The translations under genes were made by a program, and so were the position numbers. A stretch of DNA of 64,000 nt from Massospora cicadina. Its lineage: Eukaryota > Entomophthoromycota > Entomophthoromycetes > Entomophthorales > Entomophthoraceae. The notes beneath the pieces are model-generated. The model did not search any database and was not told where the DNA came from. It saw nothing but the letters and a program-made list of their open reading frames with translations. Of the stretch, positions 35,036-48,119 are shown one piece after another. The DNA is taken from NCBI GenBank assembly GCA_022478985.1, contig JAKSZP010012129.1, positions 1-64,000 on the forward strand, given 5' to 3'. Every line of letters begins with the position of its first letter. Position 1 is the first letter of the stretch.

Positions 35036-36160
35036 TTAATTTGCACGCGGTCTTGGGGTAATTTTCTGGATGGACTGCATGGTGTGGTCATGCTGGATAG
35101 GGCGAATAAGGTGAGACAACACCTCATCTGCGTCGCTGGCAGTATCAATAATGATTGGCTCCCCTAGAACTTGGCTGAGATACATCTCTTCAGGTATGGT
35201 GGCTTCATCCACTCCTCCAGCATTTAGGCGATCAGGGACCTCCACTTCCGCGTGAGCTCCCAATAAGTAGTACCCAACATCATTGTAACCCCCCTCAGAG
35301 TCAGCCTCAGGGGTATTCTCAACCATGGGCAAGGTTACAATTGAAGTGGGGGAGACAGTCATGAGAGGTGGGGTAATTAGCTTTGCTTTAACCAGCATTT
35401 TTTTAACCCCAGTAGTTCTGGAGGATATATCCTTAAGGCGCGCACCTATTGACTGAGCTAAAGGGGAAACCGCAGTAGGAATCTCCGCTTTACATGAATG
35501 AGGAATTTCTGTTTTTAGTTGCACTGAAGCAGCAGATTTTACAGGGAGAATAGGCACAGGTGGCCTCACTTCCAACGGTTCAATAGGCTGCAGCTCACCT
35601 AAAGGAATATGGTCGACGTCTAACAAAGCCTCTTTTATATCACAGAAAGTTGTGAAGTGGCGTTTCACTGATATGATATGCCTGGCGAGAGAGGGTTGTG
35701 AAACTAACCCTGTTAATATGGCAGTGATAGCATCATCCAGGGTAAGCAGGTTAGAAGTAGCCAGCCTTTGAGCAGTGATATAGAACCGCTCAGCAAAACT
35801 AAAGAGGGTTTCACTCTCATACATGGTAAGGCGCATAAAAGCCTGTTTTTCCTGGTGTAAGCTTTGCTTGGATCCAAATTCAGCCAAGAGGGCTTTCTTA
35901 ACATCTGGCCAGGTGTGCTGAGGATCCAGGTGAGGGACGATCAACTCTTGGGCTTGGCGGCTTAAACAAGGAAGAATATACTGAACTTTGTGTTTATCAG
36001 TGGCGCCATCCATCGCAGCTTCATAAACGTACAAAAAGGAGGCAACCCTCCCTTCACCCAGGGTGTATCTGTCCTTTATAGGTAATTTGAATGGCCGTTG
36101 CTTAACTTTTTGAGAGGGGAGAAAGAGCCGGCTAGTTGCATCTTGAGAGCAACTAATCGC
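35036..36160 (-). CDS. gag: Gag of the gypsy derivative
   Basis: Open from about 36160 to 35036 (about 374 codons). An in-frame TGA lies just upstream, and no ATG occurs near the start, so the true start is unclear. The first half is capsid-like and helical (WPDVKKALLAEFG, QEKQAFMRLTMYESETLFSFAERF), sharing the FAERF landmark with the gag at 19.3 kb. The second half is Pro/Glu-rich. No zinc knuckle is visible. It is the longest intact retroelement frame in the window, consistent with a derivative kept mobile by its Gag while pol was lost. Confidence 0.75.
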   Translation of the reverse strand, partial: AISCSQDATSRLFLPSQKVKQRPFKLPIKDRYTLGEGRVASFLYVYEAAMDGATDKHKVQYILPCLSRQAQELIVPHLDPQHTWPDVKKALLAEFGSKQSLHQEKQAFMRLTMYESETLFSFAERFYITAQRLATSNLLTLDDAITAILTGLVSQPSLARHIISVKRHFTTFCDIKEALLDVDHIPLGELQPIEPLEVRPPVPILPVKSAASVQLKTEIPHSCKAEIPTAVSPLAQSIGARLKDISSRTTGVKKMLVKAKLITPPLMTVSPTSIVTLPMVENTPEADSEGGYNDVGYYLLGAHAEVEVPDRLNAGGVDEATIPEEMYLSQVLGEPIIIDTASDADEVLSHLIRPIQHDHTMQSIQKITPRPRAN

Positions 36161-36230
36161 GTTTCAGAAGAGCTGCTCACGTTTACAGCCTCTATTGCTT
36201 TTTAATACTTATCAAAGTATTCAGGGTAAT

Positions 36231-36248
36231 CCCCTGTAGTGAGCACCA
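36231..36248 (-). other. Primer-binding site of the gypsy derivative
   Basis: On the minus strand TGGTGCTCACTACAGGGG, three bases after the LTR end. Same motif as at 18821. Confidence 0.75.
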
Positions 36249-36251
36249 GTT

Positions 36252-36435
36252 TGTGGAATCCACCGATGGATGCCACAAATATTTTCTCAGAGTGAGAATC
36301 TTACTTTTTTTTAAAAGTATAAAATAACGCTTTATTAAAGTTTTTTATGTTTTTTATTGTTTTAAGCGGGGCAAAACCAAGAAAGGTCCTTTTCTCAATA
36401 CTAGTTTTTCCTATTTAAACTAGTTCAGATTTTGA
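36252..36435 (-). repeat. 5' LTR of the gypsy derivative, first piece
   Basis: Matches 32630-32813. It ends in the target duplication TAGTTCAGATTTTGA (36421-36435) of the LINE that splits it. Confidence 0.9.
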
Positions 36436-36675
36436 TTATTTTTTTCTCTTGTTGCAATCACTTTTGCAACTTATTCAATTCAAGTCTGATTCTAATTTGA
36501 TAATCTCACAGATGAGATTAGTCTGCGCCCATGTCAGGGAGCAGTTGGCAAGTAAGGTAAGAGGAGCAGGTGGAAGGCCTGCGGCCTCAAACGTTCAAAA
36601 ACTCCTCGGAGAAACTGGCAGAATAGAAAAAAATTTAAAAAAACCAGCGGTCACTATTTCCCCAGAAATCCTTGC

Positions 36676-37690
36676 TTGGCAAGTGCGATGCAACCAGTAA
36701 ATCAACACGCCACACTCCCAACCACTCTCGTCAGTGGAATATGGAGTCCATGTGTTTCTGGACATCCAAAAAACAGCTCTATGGGAAAAATTTTGTGGGG
36801 ATGTGCACACTTTTTTCCCAACTGTAGTGTACGTCGCACCTCAATCCATGTCATGTGGTTGGCTGGACCTCAGTTTCAAAATAAGGAGGCAGCAGATGAG
36901 GTGGCTGCAGTGCGTGTAGTGATCGACCTCCCTGAAGGGCAATGGGTTGTTGAAACCAAATGCACCAGATGGACAAAATCCAACCAAATGTGCCTCACGT
37001 TTGACTTTTTGCCTACTACGGTAAAAAGTGCCATTTTGGAGCAGCACCTGAAAGATGGTCTCACCGTTTATGGCGAAATACAATCTTTCAAGATGCAATG
37101 CTTTATGCTGATGCCACACCTGATCACCGGCAAAGCCATCGCAGTTCTGACCCCAACTGAGGAGATTGCAAAGGACCTAACCTAGATCCCACACTCCACA
37201 TATATCAATATTGCAGGGCATACCACCCACCCTTTCTGGGTAACTGTGGACAGCGCGCCCCCCATCTGCACCCACTGTGACGCGTTCAGACATAAGGCAC
37301 ATGCATGCCCCACCAAGGAGGGCGTCACATTCCAAGAGCACCCCTTGGCGGCCATGGCCAGCAGAGAGGTGCACTACAAACCAACTGCAAGCACCAAAGA
37401 GGCTTTCCCGTGGGGAGCATAAGGCTGCTACCTACTGGTAAAGTCTATCTCCCCGCAAGAGCAGAAGAAGGCCAAGCAGGCCCACAGGGCCGCGGCCAAG
37501 GAAGCGGCCAAAGCCACCACCGCTATCCCACACTCCCAACGCCAGGAGGACATTGAAACCTTTGCGGTGGAAGCAACTCAGGAATTCATCAACCAATCAG
37601 ATTGGGAAGCCCATACCAATTGAGCTACCCAATCTGAGGATCCAATGGGCGACTCAATTTCACCCAATCTTTGCAACCAAGCTCCGGTTA
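36676..37690 (+). pseudogene. LINE B ORF1 (RRM-like plus zinc knuckle)
   Basis: The frame 36676-37185 includes LTFDFLPTTVKSAILEQHL...YGEIQSFKM, a likely RRM-type RNA-binding unit (about 36988-37100). After a TAG at 37183 (the other copy has a sense codon) the same frame gives VTVDSAPPICTHCDAF then RHKAHACP, a perfect CX2CX4HX4C knuckle at 37267-37308. A second stop lies at 37420, where copy C has Gln, and then a Lys/Ala-rich basic stretch (QEQKKAKQAHRAAAKEAAK). The protein packages the element RNA. Confidence 0.75.
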
Positions 37691-37800
37691 AAACTGACTT
37701 GGTTTCCAACCTACCTGAAATTTTTTTTTTGACCAGCTTGATGGTGCACTGAACTCATCTGCACCGCAAAAAATTCTTTTGACGTTGGGGAAACAAAAGA

Positions 37801-38860
37801 GTGAAGGCAAAAGCTAACGCGAACCTTTCTGCTAAAATCAACAAAACTACAAATAGCGTTGCTGCAAACACCCGAGCTGCTGTGAAGGCCTATGGGGATC
37901 TAGAGGAGGCTAGTGGGCCTGGGTGCCCACCCCTCGCACCTAAGGTGCGAAGGGGGGAAACCTTCACTTTAGGGATGTTAGATATCGCTGGACTCAAGGC
38001 CTCGCCGTCCCAGGCTAGGAAACTGAGTTTTACAAAAAAATTTACCCATGGATCTCCTGGCCATCCAGGAGTCCCACTGTCCGTGAGGTTCTGAGGATGC
38101 TTAGAAAACCATGCTCCTCCCATCCCTATCCTTTTGGTCAGAGCACTGTGGGGTGCTAGTTCAAAAAACAATTTTTTCAAAATTTTTATTATCAAAATCC
38201 TTCCTCAATGGCCAAGTCCTCATTGTAACTTTCTCGTGGGCCGATGTGGCACATGCTATCATCAACATCTACACCCCAACCTGTGCATGAGAACGTCAGG
38301 AATTTTTCTCATTGGTCAAATCCCTCCCATTAACCCCAGACCCTTTTGCAGTTGGTGATATGAACTGTTGGCTAAACACACCAACGGACTGTTGGCCTTC
38401 CTCCTCCCACACCCCCCAGGGTCACATAGAACTTCGTGTTCTATAGGCCACCCTTGGGTTAATGGATGCGCTGCCACGGCGAGCCCCACTGCTCAAAATC
38501 ATGATGTGACCCCACGTCCACAATGGCCAATTAAGGTCCATGACCCACATAGACCTTATCCTTATGCCAGCGAAATTCCAACCCCACTTTTGCCACTTCA
38601 AAACAACAAAAATTGAATTCTCTGACCACCAGCTGGTCTCGATAACCTACCACCTACCTGTCACAGTGGCCAATGCCCCACATTGGTGCAAACTCCGCCC
38701 TCCTGAACTTGTGTCACCAGGATTTTTGACTTGGGTGGAATCAGCAACTTTGGCAAAAGAATTTGTTACACCATTTTGTGCGGACCCCATCTCCACATGG
38801 GCAGCCTTCAAAGAGGATACCATCCGCCACTCTCGCCACCTCTCCTCCTGACGCTCATGA
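37801..38860 (+). pseudogene. LINE B ORF2, endonuclease domain
   Basis: FTLGMLDIAGLKASPSQARKL (about 37969-38030) begins the APE-like endonuclease. Catalytic landmarks follow in several frames: LLAIQESHCP (Glu, about 38053-38080), VGDMNC (family GDxN, 38352-38367), SMTHIDLIL (about 38537) and FSDHQLVS (Asp-His pair, 38618-38640). All key residues are present, but frames change and stops occur, for example at 38083. Confidence 0.75.
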
Positions 38861-40290
38861 GCCACATCAGCTGTCATCTCGCGCGCTCTGGAAGAGTTGG
38901 CACACCTGGAGTCCAACATCCCAGCCACAGGATACAGCCCTGCATGGGGCTGGAAGTGGGCGGAGGCAGCCGCCCACCTCAACGCGCTCAAAAGGCAACA
39001 CAAACATCGGGTTTGTGTTCAGTACAGGGCCAAACGCATCTCAGAGGGCGACAAGTGCACTGCATATTTTTAAAAAAAATTTGCACCACGCCAGAGCATG
39101 GCTGCACACAGGTGCGAAGATTGGATGATTCCATCATGGATATGCCAGCTGAAGTGGCAATCAAAACACAAAAGTATTACTCCAAGTTATACCGATCTGA
39201 TCCAATTCAGCCAGCTAAAGTGGTGGAATTTCTTGACCAAACCCACATCTGCACCGTTTCCCAATACCTGGAAACAATGAATTTGTTTACTCCGAACAAA
39301 TTTGGACAGCCATCCGCAGTGCACCAAATCTGGAAATGCCCAGGCCCAGATGGCATTCCATATGAATTCTATAAAAAGTACTTCAAATATATATCCCCAC
39401 TACTGCTTGCCTCACTTAACCAGAGCCTTCTGGAAACGCACCTCCTACCAGGAGGACAAGAGGCCTTCACCATCACACTCTTCAAGATAGGGGACAAGCT
39501 AGACTTAGCCAACTGGCGCCCCATTTCTTTAACTAACACGGATACAAAAATTTTAACAAAAATAATGGCTAACCGTTTAGGATGTTTTTAGCAGTTGCCA
39601 TTATCTCCCCAGAACAATTCAGTTACATACCCAGAAGGTGATTTGGGACAAAGTGCACTCTGTGGCTAACGCATGCCAGTCCACAGCCTCTAGGGCACTT
39701 GTATTCTTGGACCAACAGAAGGCCTATGATAGAGTAAACTGGGAATACCTCAGGGCCTGCCTCCATCAATTCCACTTACCCCCTCGATTCAACTGGGTGA
39801 TGCTGCTCACAGAATCTGCAATAATGGGAGTACGTGGCCCTGGCTTCCTAACAGAAGTAGTCCTCCCTCAAAGGGGCTTGCGACAAGGGAACCCCCTTAG
39901 CCTACTCTTAAGCAACTTCAGCCTTGACCCACTACTTCAAAACGTGAATGCCCAACTCACTGGGGTCCATGTGCCAGGCCAAGCCCCAATCAAGATGATG
40001 GCATTTGCAGATGACTGTGTGGTTGGGGTGTCTAATAATAAAGATGGACGCGCACTTGAAGCTCTCATCCAGGAGTATTCCCGGGTAAGTAACGCTGCAC
40101 TGAATGCTTCCAAAACCAAAATCATCCTCCTTGGTCGGTATAAAACCTGCTGGGCCCCAGCAACCAGTGCCCAGCCCGGACCATCTGCTCGCACATGTGA
40201 TCGCCCTCCCAGATCACCCCACACCGCCTCACTGGTGCTCCCCTTCATGCCACGCCCTACCATAGGGCCGGTCCGCCATCTGGGCATGTA
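38861..40290 (+). pseudogene. LINE B ORF2, reverse transcriptase domain
   Basis: KCPGPDGIPYEFYKKYFK (about 39335-39390) and LANWRPISLTNTDTKILTK (about 39507-39565) are RT motifs 0 to 2. A frame break at 39590 follows. Then ALVFLDQQKAYDRVNW (catalytic Asp, about 39697-39750), RGLRQGNPLS (family GDPLS, Asp to Asn, about 39870) and MMAFADDCVVG (FADD box intact, 40003-40014). Open from 39638 to 40291. Confidence 0.85.
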
Positions 40291-40291
40291 G

Positions 40292-41460
40292 ATGGAGGCA
40301 GGCAGGTACGCATCAGCAGTAATGGAGAGTCATGTTCTAGACAACGTGATGAAGCACATCGCCTCCCTCAGAGCCCACCCTACTTCCCTTACTGGCAGGG
40401 TTGTTTTAGCCAACTCTATGCTCCTCTCCAAAGTCTGGTTTGGAGCCCACGCCATCCCAGTCTCCCCAAGATTTTTCAAATCCTTGTACGCCCTTCTGCA
40501 AGGATGGCTTTGGTCAGGCCGCCCACCACCAGTATGGCTAGAGGTTATGTTTGGCCCTCATCATCATGGTGGCATGGGCCTGCTTGACTTCAAAGCCTAT
40601 GCTGCCAAGATCCTGGGCACCTGGATTGTGGCCGTCACCGCCCCTACGCTCCTCCCAACACTGGTCCCGCGCGGCCCACTCCAACTTCTCCCGCGCCTTG
40701 GGCCTCAACAATCCATCAAACCCTCACTCCCTGATGAAATACCTGGCTTCACACCCATCGGCCACAGGTCCTCACGGGACTAAAACCCACTACAAATGAA
40801 TCCTCCTCTCCATGCGGAGCGCTAAGTGGAGAATTTGTATTAGCGGACACACAGCCCAGAGAGGCCGCCCCTCTCCTCAGTTCACACAAGAGGTACAGGG
40901 GCAACCCATCCAAGATGGCGTGATCCCCACACGGCCCCATGTATTATCCAGGATGGACTACCTGGACATGATGGACATCCCTTACTCCATTGAGACCCAA
41001 AAAACTATCTGGAAATACGCACACCATCCTCTGTTGCAGCCTCAAATCCGTTCCCATGTGTGGCGCTGCATGAGGTGGGTGTACCGTATGGCTGAGCGCT
41101 CTAATGTTTACACTCATCCTGCGTCGTGTGTGGCCAGTATGGAACGCTGTTCCACCGCCTGGAGAAGTGTCCTACCTCTAAAGTGATATGGCGCGAAGTT
41201 CAACGTCTGCTGAGCCAGGATCAAACACATCCCTTCAGTCTGTCAAGAGATATGTTTGCTTTATCAATGGCCTCCCCCTTCCACCCTCCCTCCATGCTCT
41301 GGTGGTTGCAATTGCCATGTGGACTATCCACATGATTGTCTTGGATGCCATCGCAGGCTCCACCCCCACCCTCCCTGAAGCTGTCCACAGATTCTGGTCT
41401 CATTTGGTGGACCACTTTCAGGTGTGGATGTTTGGATACCTCCCACCGCGTCACTGACAG
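40292..41460 (+). pseudogene. LINE B ORF2, C-terminal region with zinc finger
   Basis: Follows RT after one TAG (40289). LTGRVVLANSMLLSKVWFGA is the conserved post-RT (thumb) segment of LINEs. Near the end, C.VCGQYGTLFHRLEKC is readable across a frame change at about 41115-41170, a CX2CX7HX4C finger typical of LINE C-termini. It ends with VVAIAMWTIHMIVLDAI and WMFGYLPPRH before the stop at 41455. No RNase H domain was seen. Confidence 0.7.
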
Positions 41461-41660
41461 CTGATCTCCTCCTGGTTCCCAGTTTGGTTCATCAAATCAG
41501 ACCCTTTCCTCCACACATGTTCAATAGTGGCTACGGCCCCTTCACACGTTACCTCCCCCTCCCCATAAGTGGCATTCCCGCTGGTAACAAGAGATATCAT
41601 CGCTTCTCTGGGGTGCCTTCCCTGTTACTAAGTTTTGTCTCTTTCAGGTCAAATTTGGAA

Positions 41661-41704
41661 GTGTCCATCCCATGGTCGGCCTTCCTCGCAATAAATTTAA
41701 AATT
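41661..41704 (+). other. LINE B 3' tail
   Basis: GTGTCCATCCCATGGTCGGC followed by AATAAATTTAAA. The core is shared with the tails at 32271, 52112 and 49690 (the SINE). Confidence 0.8.
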
Positions 41705-41719
41705 TAGTTCAGATTTTGA

Positions 41720-42481
41720 GACCATGGTATTCGAGGCAAAAGTATATAAAGCTGAGTCATCTTAATTAGGAAATATAGGCTTTCAGCCTATCAGATTGAG
41801 GATAAATATTTTGAGGCAAAACTGACCCATGTGGTAACAATTTGATGAATTGTATCCAATAACCAGTGAGTAAAATCTTTGCACCTCAGCGGTGGTCAGA
41901 CTTAGGTGGTAATGATTGGTTAAATTGCACCCTATCATTGTAGATTAATAACTTTTCACCTCATCAGTGGTCAGACTCATGTGGTAATGATTGGTTAATT
42001 TGTACCCAATCATCGATAGGTAAAATCTTTGTACCTCAGCAGTGGTCTAACTTGGGTGGTAATGATTGGTTAATTTGTACCCAATCATTGATGGGTAAAG
42101 TCTTCTCACCTCAGGAGGGTTCAGATCTGAGTGGTAATAATTGGTTAAATTTTCACCCAATCATTGATGGGTAAAATCTTCTCACCTCAGTGGTGGGCAG
42201 ACTCGTGTGGTATTGAACACCCCAAATTTGGCCAAGAAGTCAGAGTAATCCTATTATTAGTTATCACCTTTTTAAGCCAATTTTTGTGATAAGCCATATT
42301 TTCCCAATAGTTGAGATTCCACTGATAATCCTCCAAGGTCTTTTTCCGTTGGTACTCATATCATTATTAACCACAATATTAATTGAAGATTGGGCAGGAG
42401 ATGGGCCAATCATGGTAGCAGATTTGGGAGCACTAATACCTCCAACATTTTTTTTTAAGTCAAGAAGGAGAATGTCCGACA
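41720..42481 (-). repeat. 5' LTR of the gypsy derivative, second piece
   Basis: Continues the LTR after the LINE and matches 32814-33650. It contains the 75-bp tandem array with five units (about 41855-42215) rather than six. It ends GTCCGACA before the TGGGG duplication. Confidence 0.9.
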
Positions 42482-42740
42482 TGGGGATTCATGATCCACA
42501 TTATGATCTTGAGAATAGCATCTATCTGAAGTCTTTGGACTGAGATGGATGTGGTAGCACATGATTCTTGGAAAAATATATATGATCAACATGCAGAGGG
42601 GTTGATTATTCAGAAATCTAGGAAAGTGATCTGGCGTCAGGTCAGTCTGGAATTCGTTGAAGCTATGATTCAGATGCCACTTAGGATGTCCTCAAGAATA
42701 GTGAAGGTGGTTCTACTATCAGTATTGAAAAAATAAGCTT
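42482..42740 (+). repeat. Rep-A, copy 1, right part
   Basis: After the TGGGG duplication the sequence continues Rep-A: TTGGGG.ATTCATGATCCACATTATGA here against TTGGGACCCATATTGATCC near 55127. A short frame (42545-42736) is open but unrecognised. Similarity fades after about 100 bp, so the right border is approximate. Confidence 0.45.
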
Positions 42741-44703
<1,963 letters not shown>

Positions 44704-44789
44704 AATAGACAGGTTAGAATGAATCATCAGCGTTTTCCATAGAATTATCTTCTGTGACACAATTTTCTGCCAAGGTTGAGGGCATAACC

Positions 44790-45244
44790 TCATTGTGCAA
44801 CTAAAAGATTCCTGGCAGGGAGAACCAGATCATTATATCACCAGGGCAGAATCATTGAAGGCGCAATTTGATTGAAAACATGGCTTAAAAGTTTAAAGAG
44901 CTAGGCGAGTCATTAGACTCTAGTTTAATACCTAGTAATTATATAAAAGTATATAAGAAATCTTAATTTAAAAGTACTTATATAAAAAATAGTAGCATTT
45001 ATTATAGTTATATGATGAAACAAAGATAATAATAAATAAAATGAAATGGTAATATTATAGGATTTATAAGGCATAATCTTGCTATAGCTTAGATAGATAG
45101 GATTACAACAGAAAGGATTGTTTTCCTGGTGTCCAGAGTTAGATTAGTCTGTCTGATGATTAGGAGGAGATTTATCAGACAGCTCTATATTGTACTTCAT
45201 GGGAACATTAGCGCATCAACCAAGTATAACAATATCCACACTCT
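44790..45244 (+). repeat. Rep-A, copy 2, left part
   Basis: Aligns with 29821-30280. The protein-like fragments match: AESLKAQFD against ASLEAHFSK, and RLVCLMIRRRFIRQL parallels SLSDD...KIINAL after frame changes. An LTR element enters at 45245. The left border is approximate and close to the microsatellite. Confidence 0.6.
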
Positions 45245-45979
45245 TGGAATTCTCCTTATGCAAGGTGGAAGCCTTGTCCTGGGGAGAAGATCAACAGATA
45301 TGAGCACTCAGGACTTAACTTCAAGCTATTTAACTTCTAAATAAATCTCAAGTTAAGGCTCAATCCCACATCATTAGGTTGTGTTTCAATTTGAGGAATT
45401 ACTTGAATCACTCTAAAATCAACTAATAAGCATTTTAATATCAATCACAAATATTTTACCTAATTCTGAGGTCACATTTACCCAACTCTATCATCAGTGG
45501 CCCAAGGTTCCCAATATCTCTATCAGCTGTTCATTCTCAAATCTTGTAAGTTAGACCTTTAAACCTGGACTATTGGAAGATCTCCTAATTGAGGTTAATC
45601 CTAATTTTATCATTACTACGAAACAATCTTTAGGAGATCAAGGAGGTCAGCTTACCTTACATGTGGAACGTGATGATGGACAAACCAATTGAAAATCAAA
45701 ATTATCAGTGAATCACTTCTTGCAATTCTCAGTGAATCTTGGGTTCCCCTGTTAACAGTACAATAAATTGTACGGTTATTTTTATTAAGTACATTTCATT
45801 AAGTAGCTTATAATATTTATTTATTATATAGTTTGAGTTTATTCATATGAACAAAATCTCATCCATCACTGCACTTATTAATCCTATTCCTCTCAGCTGA
45901 CTGTAGCCTCTTACAATCAGCTACTATGTTGGGATCTCCGGTGCTAGCACCTGTGAGCGCATCAGGCAGTAACCCAACA
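45245..45979 (+). repeat. 5' LTR of the 45-54 kb element
   Basis: 735 bp. Shares long blocks with 53917-54658 (AGGTGGAAGCCTTGTCCTGG, CATCATCAGTGGCCCAAGG-like, CTCAGCTGACTGT, GGTGCTAGCACCTG-like). Confidence 0.88.
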
Positions 45980-45981
45980 TC

Positions 45982-45998
45982 TGGTCTCACTACAGGGA
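45982..45998 (+). other. Primer-binding site of the 45-54 kb element
   Basis: TGGTCTCACTACAGGGA two bases after the LTR, the same motif as the gypsy elements with GC deleted. Confidence 0.6.
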
Positions 45999-46006
45999 CA
46001 CTTCTG

Positions 46007-46585
46007 AGATGCACCCTGAGGAGATACACTCAACCTTGGATGAAGAGAATCAATCCACTGTCAGCACTTCAGATCCTTATCTTTTAGCCTACCTCCTCTG
46101 GAATAGTCTAGATGCATTAACCGTTGGAAGCAATTTTATCATAAAGAACTGAGTACACCAAACAAGAAGGGCTATTACGGTTAAAGCGCCTAGCCAACTT
46201 AAGACCTTGCTAAACTTATTATATATGGCTGCTATAATCGAATAAGATATCAAAGAGCAAATAAGTTAAATCATAAAGTGAAGATATTGAAAAAGGCAAT
46301 ACTTTATTTTGATATAGAAGCAAAGCTCTACAATAACATATGGGACTGTGACTCAGAAGACAGTTAGGAAAGCATCACACAGTAAAATTGTAACTGGCCT
46401 CTAAGATACCTTACAGTTGTGAGAAGTGACTCTGCAAATCTCTCTCCAGATTGAACAAGATAAGAAGAAACTGCCAAGCTAATTTTTATCTTCCAGTCAA
46501 AGGAAGTAAATCAAACCAATTGGAGTGCTCAAATTTTTAATAAAACCAGATGATTTTATACCAATAAAATTAATTATTCAGTTAT
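46007..46585 (+). pseudogene. Interior frame of the 45-54 kb element, first part
   Basis: An ATG shortly after the PBS opens 48 codons (MHPEEIHSTLDEENQSTVST...), followed by stops and frame changes. Then LKFLIKPDDFIPIKLIIQLF runs up to the LINE target duplication. The same frame continues beyond the LINE at 52169. Acidic, Ser/Thr-rich start. Not recognised; the position suggests a gag. Confidence 0.4.
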
Positions 46586-46779
46586 TTAAAATGAATTCCA
46601 AAAAACTTTTTTCTCTCGTTGTGAGCACTTTTGCAACAAATTCAATTCAAGTCAAGGTAAGATTGATAATCTCATCGAGGAGATTAGTTTGCACCCAATG
46701 TTGGGGAGCAGTTGGTCGCGTAAAGTTAAGGCACAGGTGTAGGCCCCACATCAACCCCAAGTTTTGTAAATGCCCTGGC

Positions 46780-48044
46780 GAATCTGGTGGAATAGATAGA
46801 ATGAATAGTAAAAAAACTGGTGGTTACCATTTCCCCAGAAATCTTGGCCTGGCAAGTGCGCTGAAACCAGCTTATCAATACGCCGCACTCCCAACCACTA
46901 TCATCGGTGGAACACAGGGTGCATATTTTCCTGGATATTCAACAAACGGCGCTTTGGGAGAAGTTTTGTGGAGATGTACACACACATTTCCCAAACGCGG
47001 TGTATGTCACACCATACTCCATGCCTCGCAGTTGGCTGGACCTTGGATTTGAAAACAAAGTTGTGGTGGATGAAGCCACAAAAGTGCATGTAGTAGTGGA
47101 CCTCCTGGATGGCCAATGGGTAGTTGAAATGAAGTGCACTCGCTGGGCTAAATTGAACCAAATTTTTGTAACTTTTGACTTACTACCTACTACAGTCAAG
47201 TGCACCGTGCTGGAGAAACACCTGAAAGCTGGGCTCGCTGAATATGGTGAAACCCAATCCTTCAAGATGCAGCCTTTACGCTCATGCCAGACCTGTGCAC
47301 GGGCAAAGCAATTGCTTTTCTCACCCCATCAGTGGGGATAGCGGAAGACTTGACCCAAATCCCCATACCGCTTTTATCAAAATCAATGGGCAAGACTCCC
47401 ACCCATTCAGGGTCACCGTGGATAGCGCGCCTCCTATCTGCACTTTATTTCATGCTTTCAGCCACAAGGACCACACCTGCCCCACCAAGGAGGGAATTAC
47501 TTAGATTGAAATAATCTCAGACGCAATATGCAGTGCAGACGCCCACTATGGACCAGCAGTAGACACTGATGCAGCCTTCCCGTGGGGAGAGCAAGGATGC
47601 TACATTCAAGTAAAACCTGTGTCCCCACAGGAGCGTAAAAAGGCCAAGCAGGCATTCAAGGAGGCAGCCAAGACCACATCTGTGATCCCACCAACCCAGC
47701 TCCAGGAGGACATTGAGACATTTGCAGTGGAAGTGGCTCACAAATCCCTCCACCAATCAGATTGGGCCGCCAAAGCTGATTGGGCCACCCAAGCTGAAAA
47801 CCCAATGGGTGAGTTGGTTTCACTTGACCAAAGCTACCAAGCATTGATTGAAACTAAATTTCTCAACAAAATTTCTGCCAAAATTCCACCTTCATGTGAT
47901 GGTGCACCACAAGTGCATACAACGCCAAAAATTTGTCCCACAGTGGGGAAAAAGAAGAAGGAAAAAGCCAATAAAAACCCCACAGCTAAAGCTTTTCATA
48001 CTAAACCATACTCCGTAGCACAGAATACCCATGCTGCCAAGTAG
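46780..48044 (+). pseudogene. LINE C ORF1
   Basis: Frames 46525-47052, 46907-47341, 47244-47504 and 47619-48044 carry pieces of the same protein as copy B. VHIFLDIQQTALWEKFCGDV is followed by FVTFDLLPTTVKCTVLEKHL (RRM-like, about 47165-47225). CTLFHAFSHKDHTC (about 47439-47480) is the zinc knuckle with its second Cys changed to Phe. The basic SPQERKKAKQAFKEAAK stretch lies near 47620. At least three frameshifts. Confidence 0.7.
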
Positions 48045-48119
48045 CAATGTGCTGAGAATGAGAAGGCTGAAGGGTACTGGTGCCCTTCCCCGCGCACCTA
48101 AGGTGCAATGGGGGGAGCC

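Larger units (their letters stand above)
36436..41704 (+). mobile_element. LINE copy B, near full length
   Basis: 5.27 kb non-LTR retrotransposon flanked by a 15-bp duplication TAGTTCAGATTTTGA (36421-36435, 41705-41719). Its 5' end (TTTTTTCTCTTGTTG...CACTTTTGCAAC) matches that of the copy starting at 46602, so both look full length. Order: 5' UTR with a hairpin, ORF1 (RRM-like plus CCHC), a hairpin, ORF2 (APE endonuclease, RT, C-terminal zinc finger) and the tail GTGTCCATCCCATGGTCGG...AATAAATTTAAA. Many stops. The subclass (L1/Tx1/Tad-like) was not resolved. Confidence 0.9.
32630..42481 (-). mobile_element. Minus-strand gypsy deletion derivative without RT
   Basis: Two LTRs (32630-33650; 36252-36435 plus 41720-42481) face each other in the minus orientation with TG...CA ends, and a perfect 5-bp duplication TGGGG flanks the element (32625-32629 and 42482-42486). 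The 2.6 kb interior holds, in minus-strand order, PBS, gag, protease, a polar linker, integrase C-terminus and polypurine tract. RT, RNase H and the integrase core are absent, so it could only have moved with help from another element. A 5.3 kb LINE interrupts its 5' (right) LTR. Confidence 0.9.
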
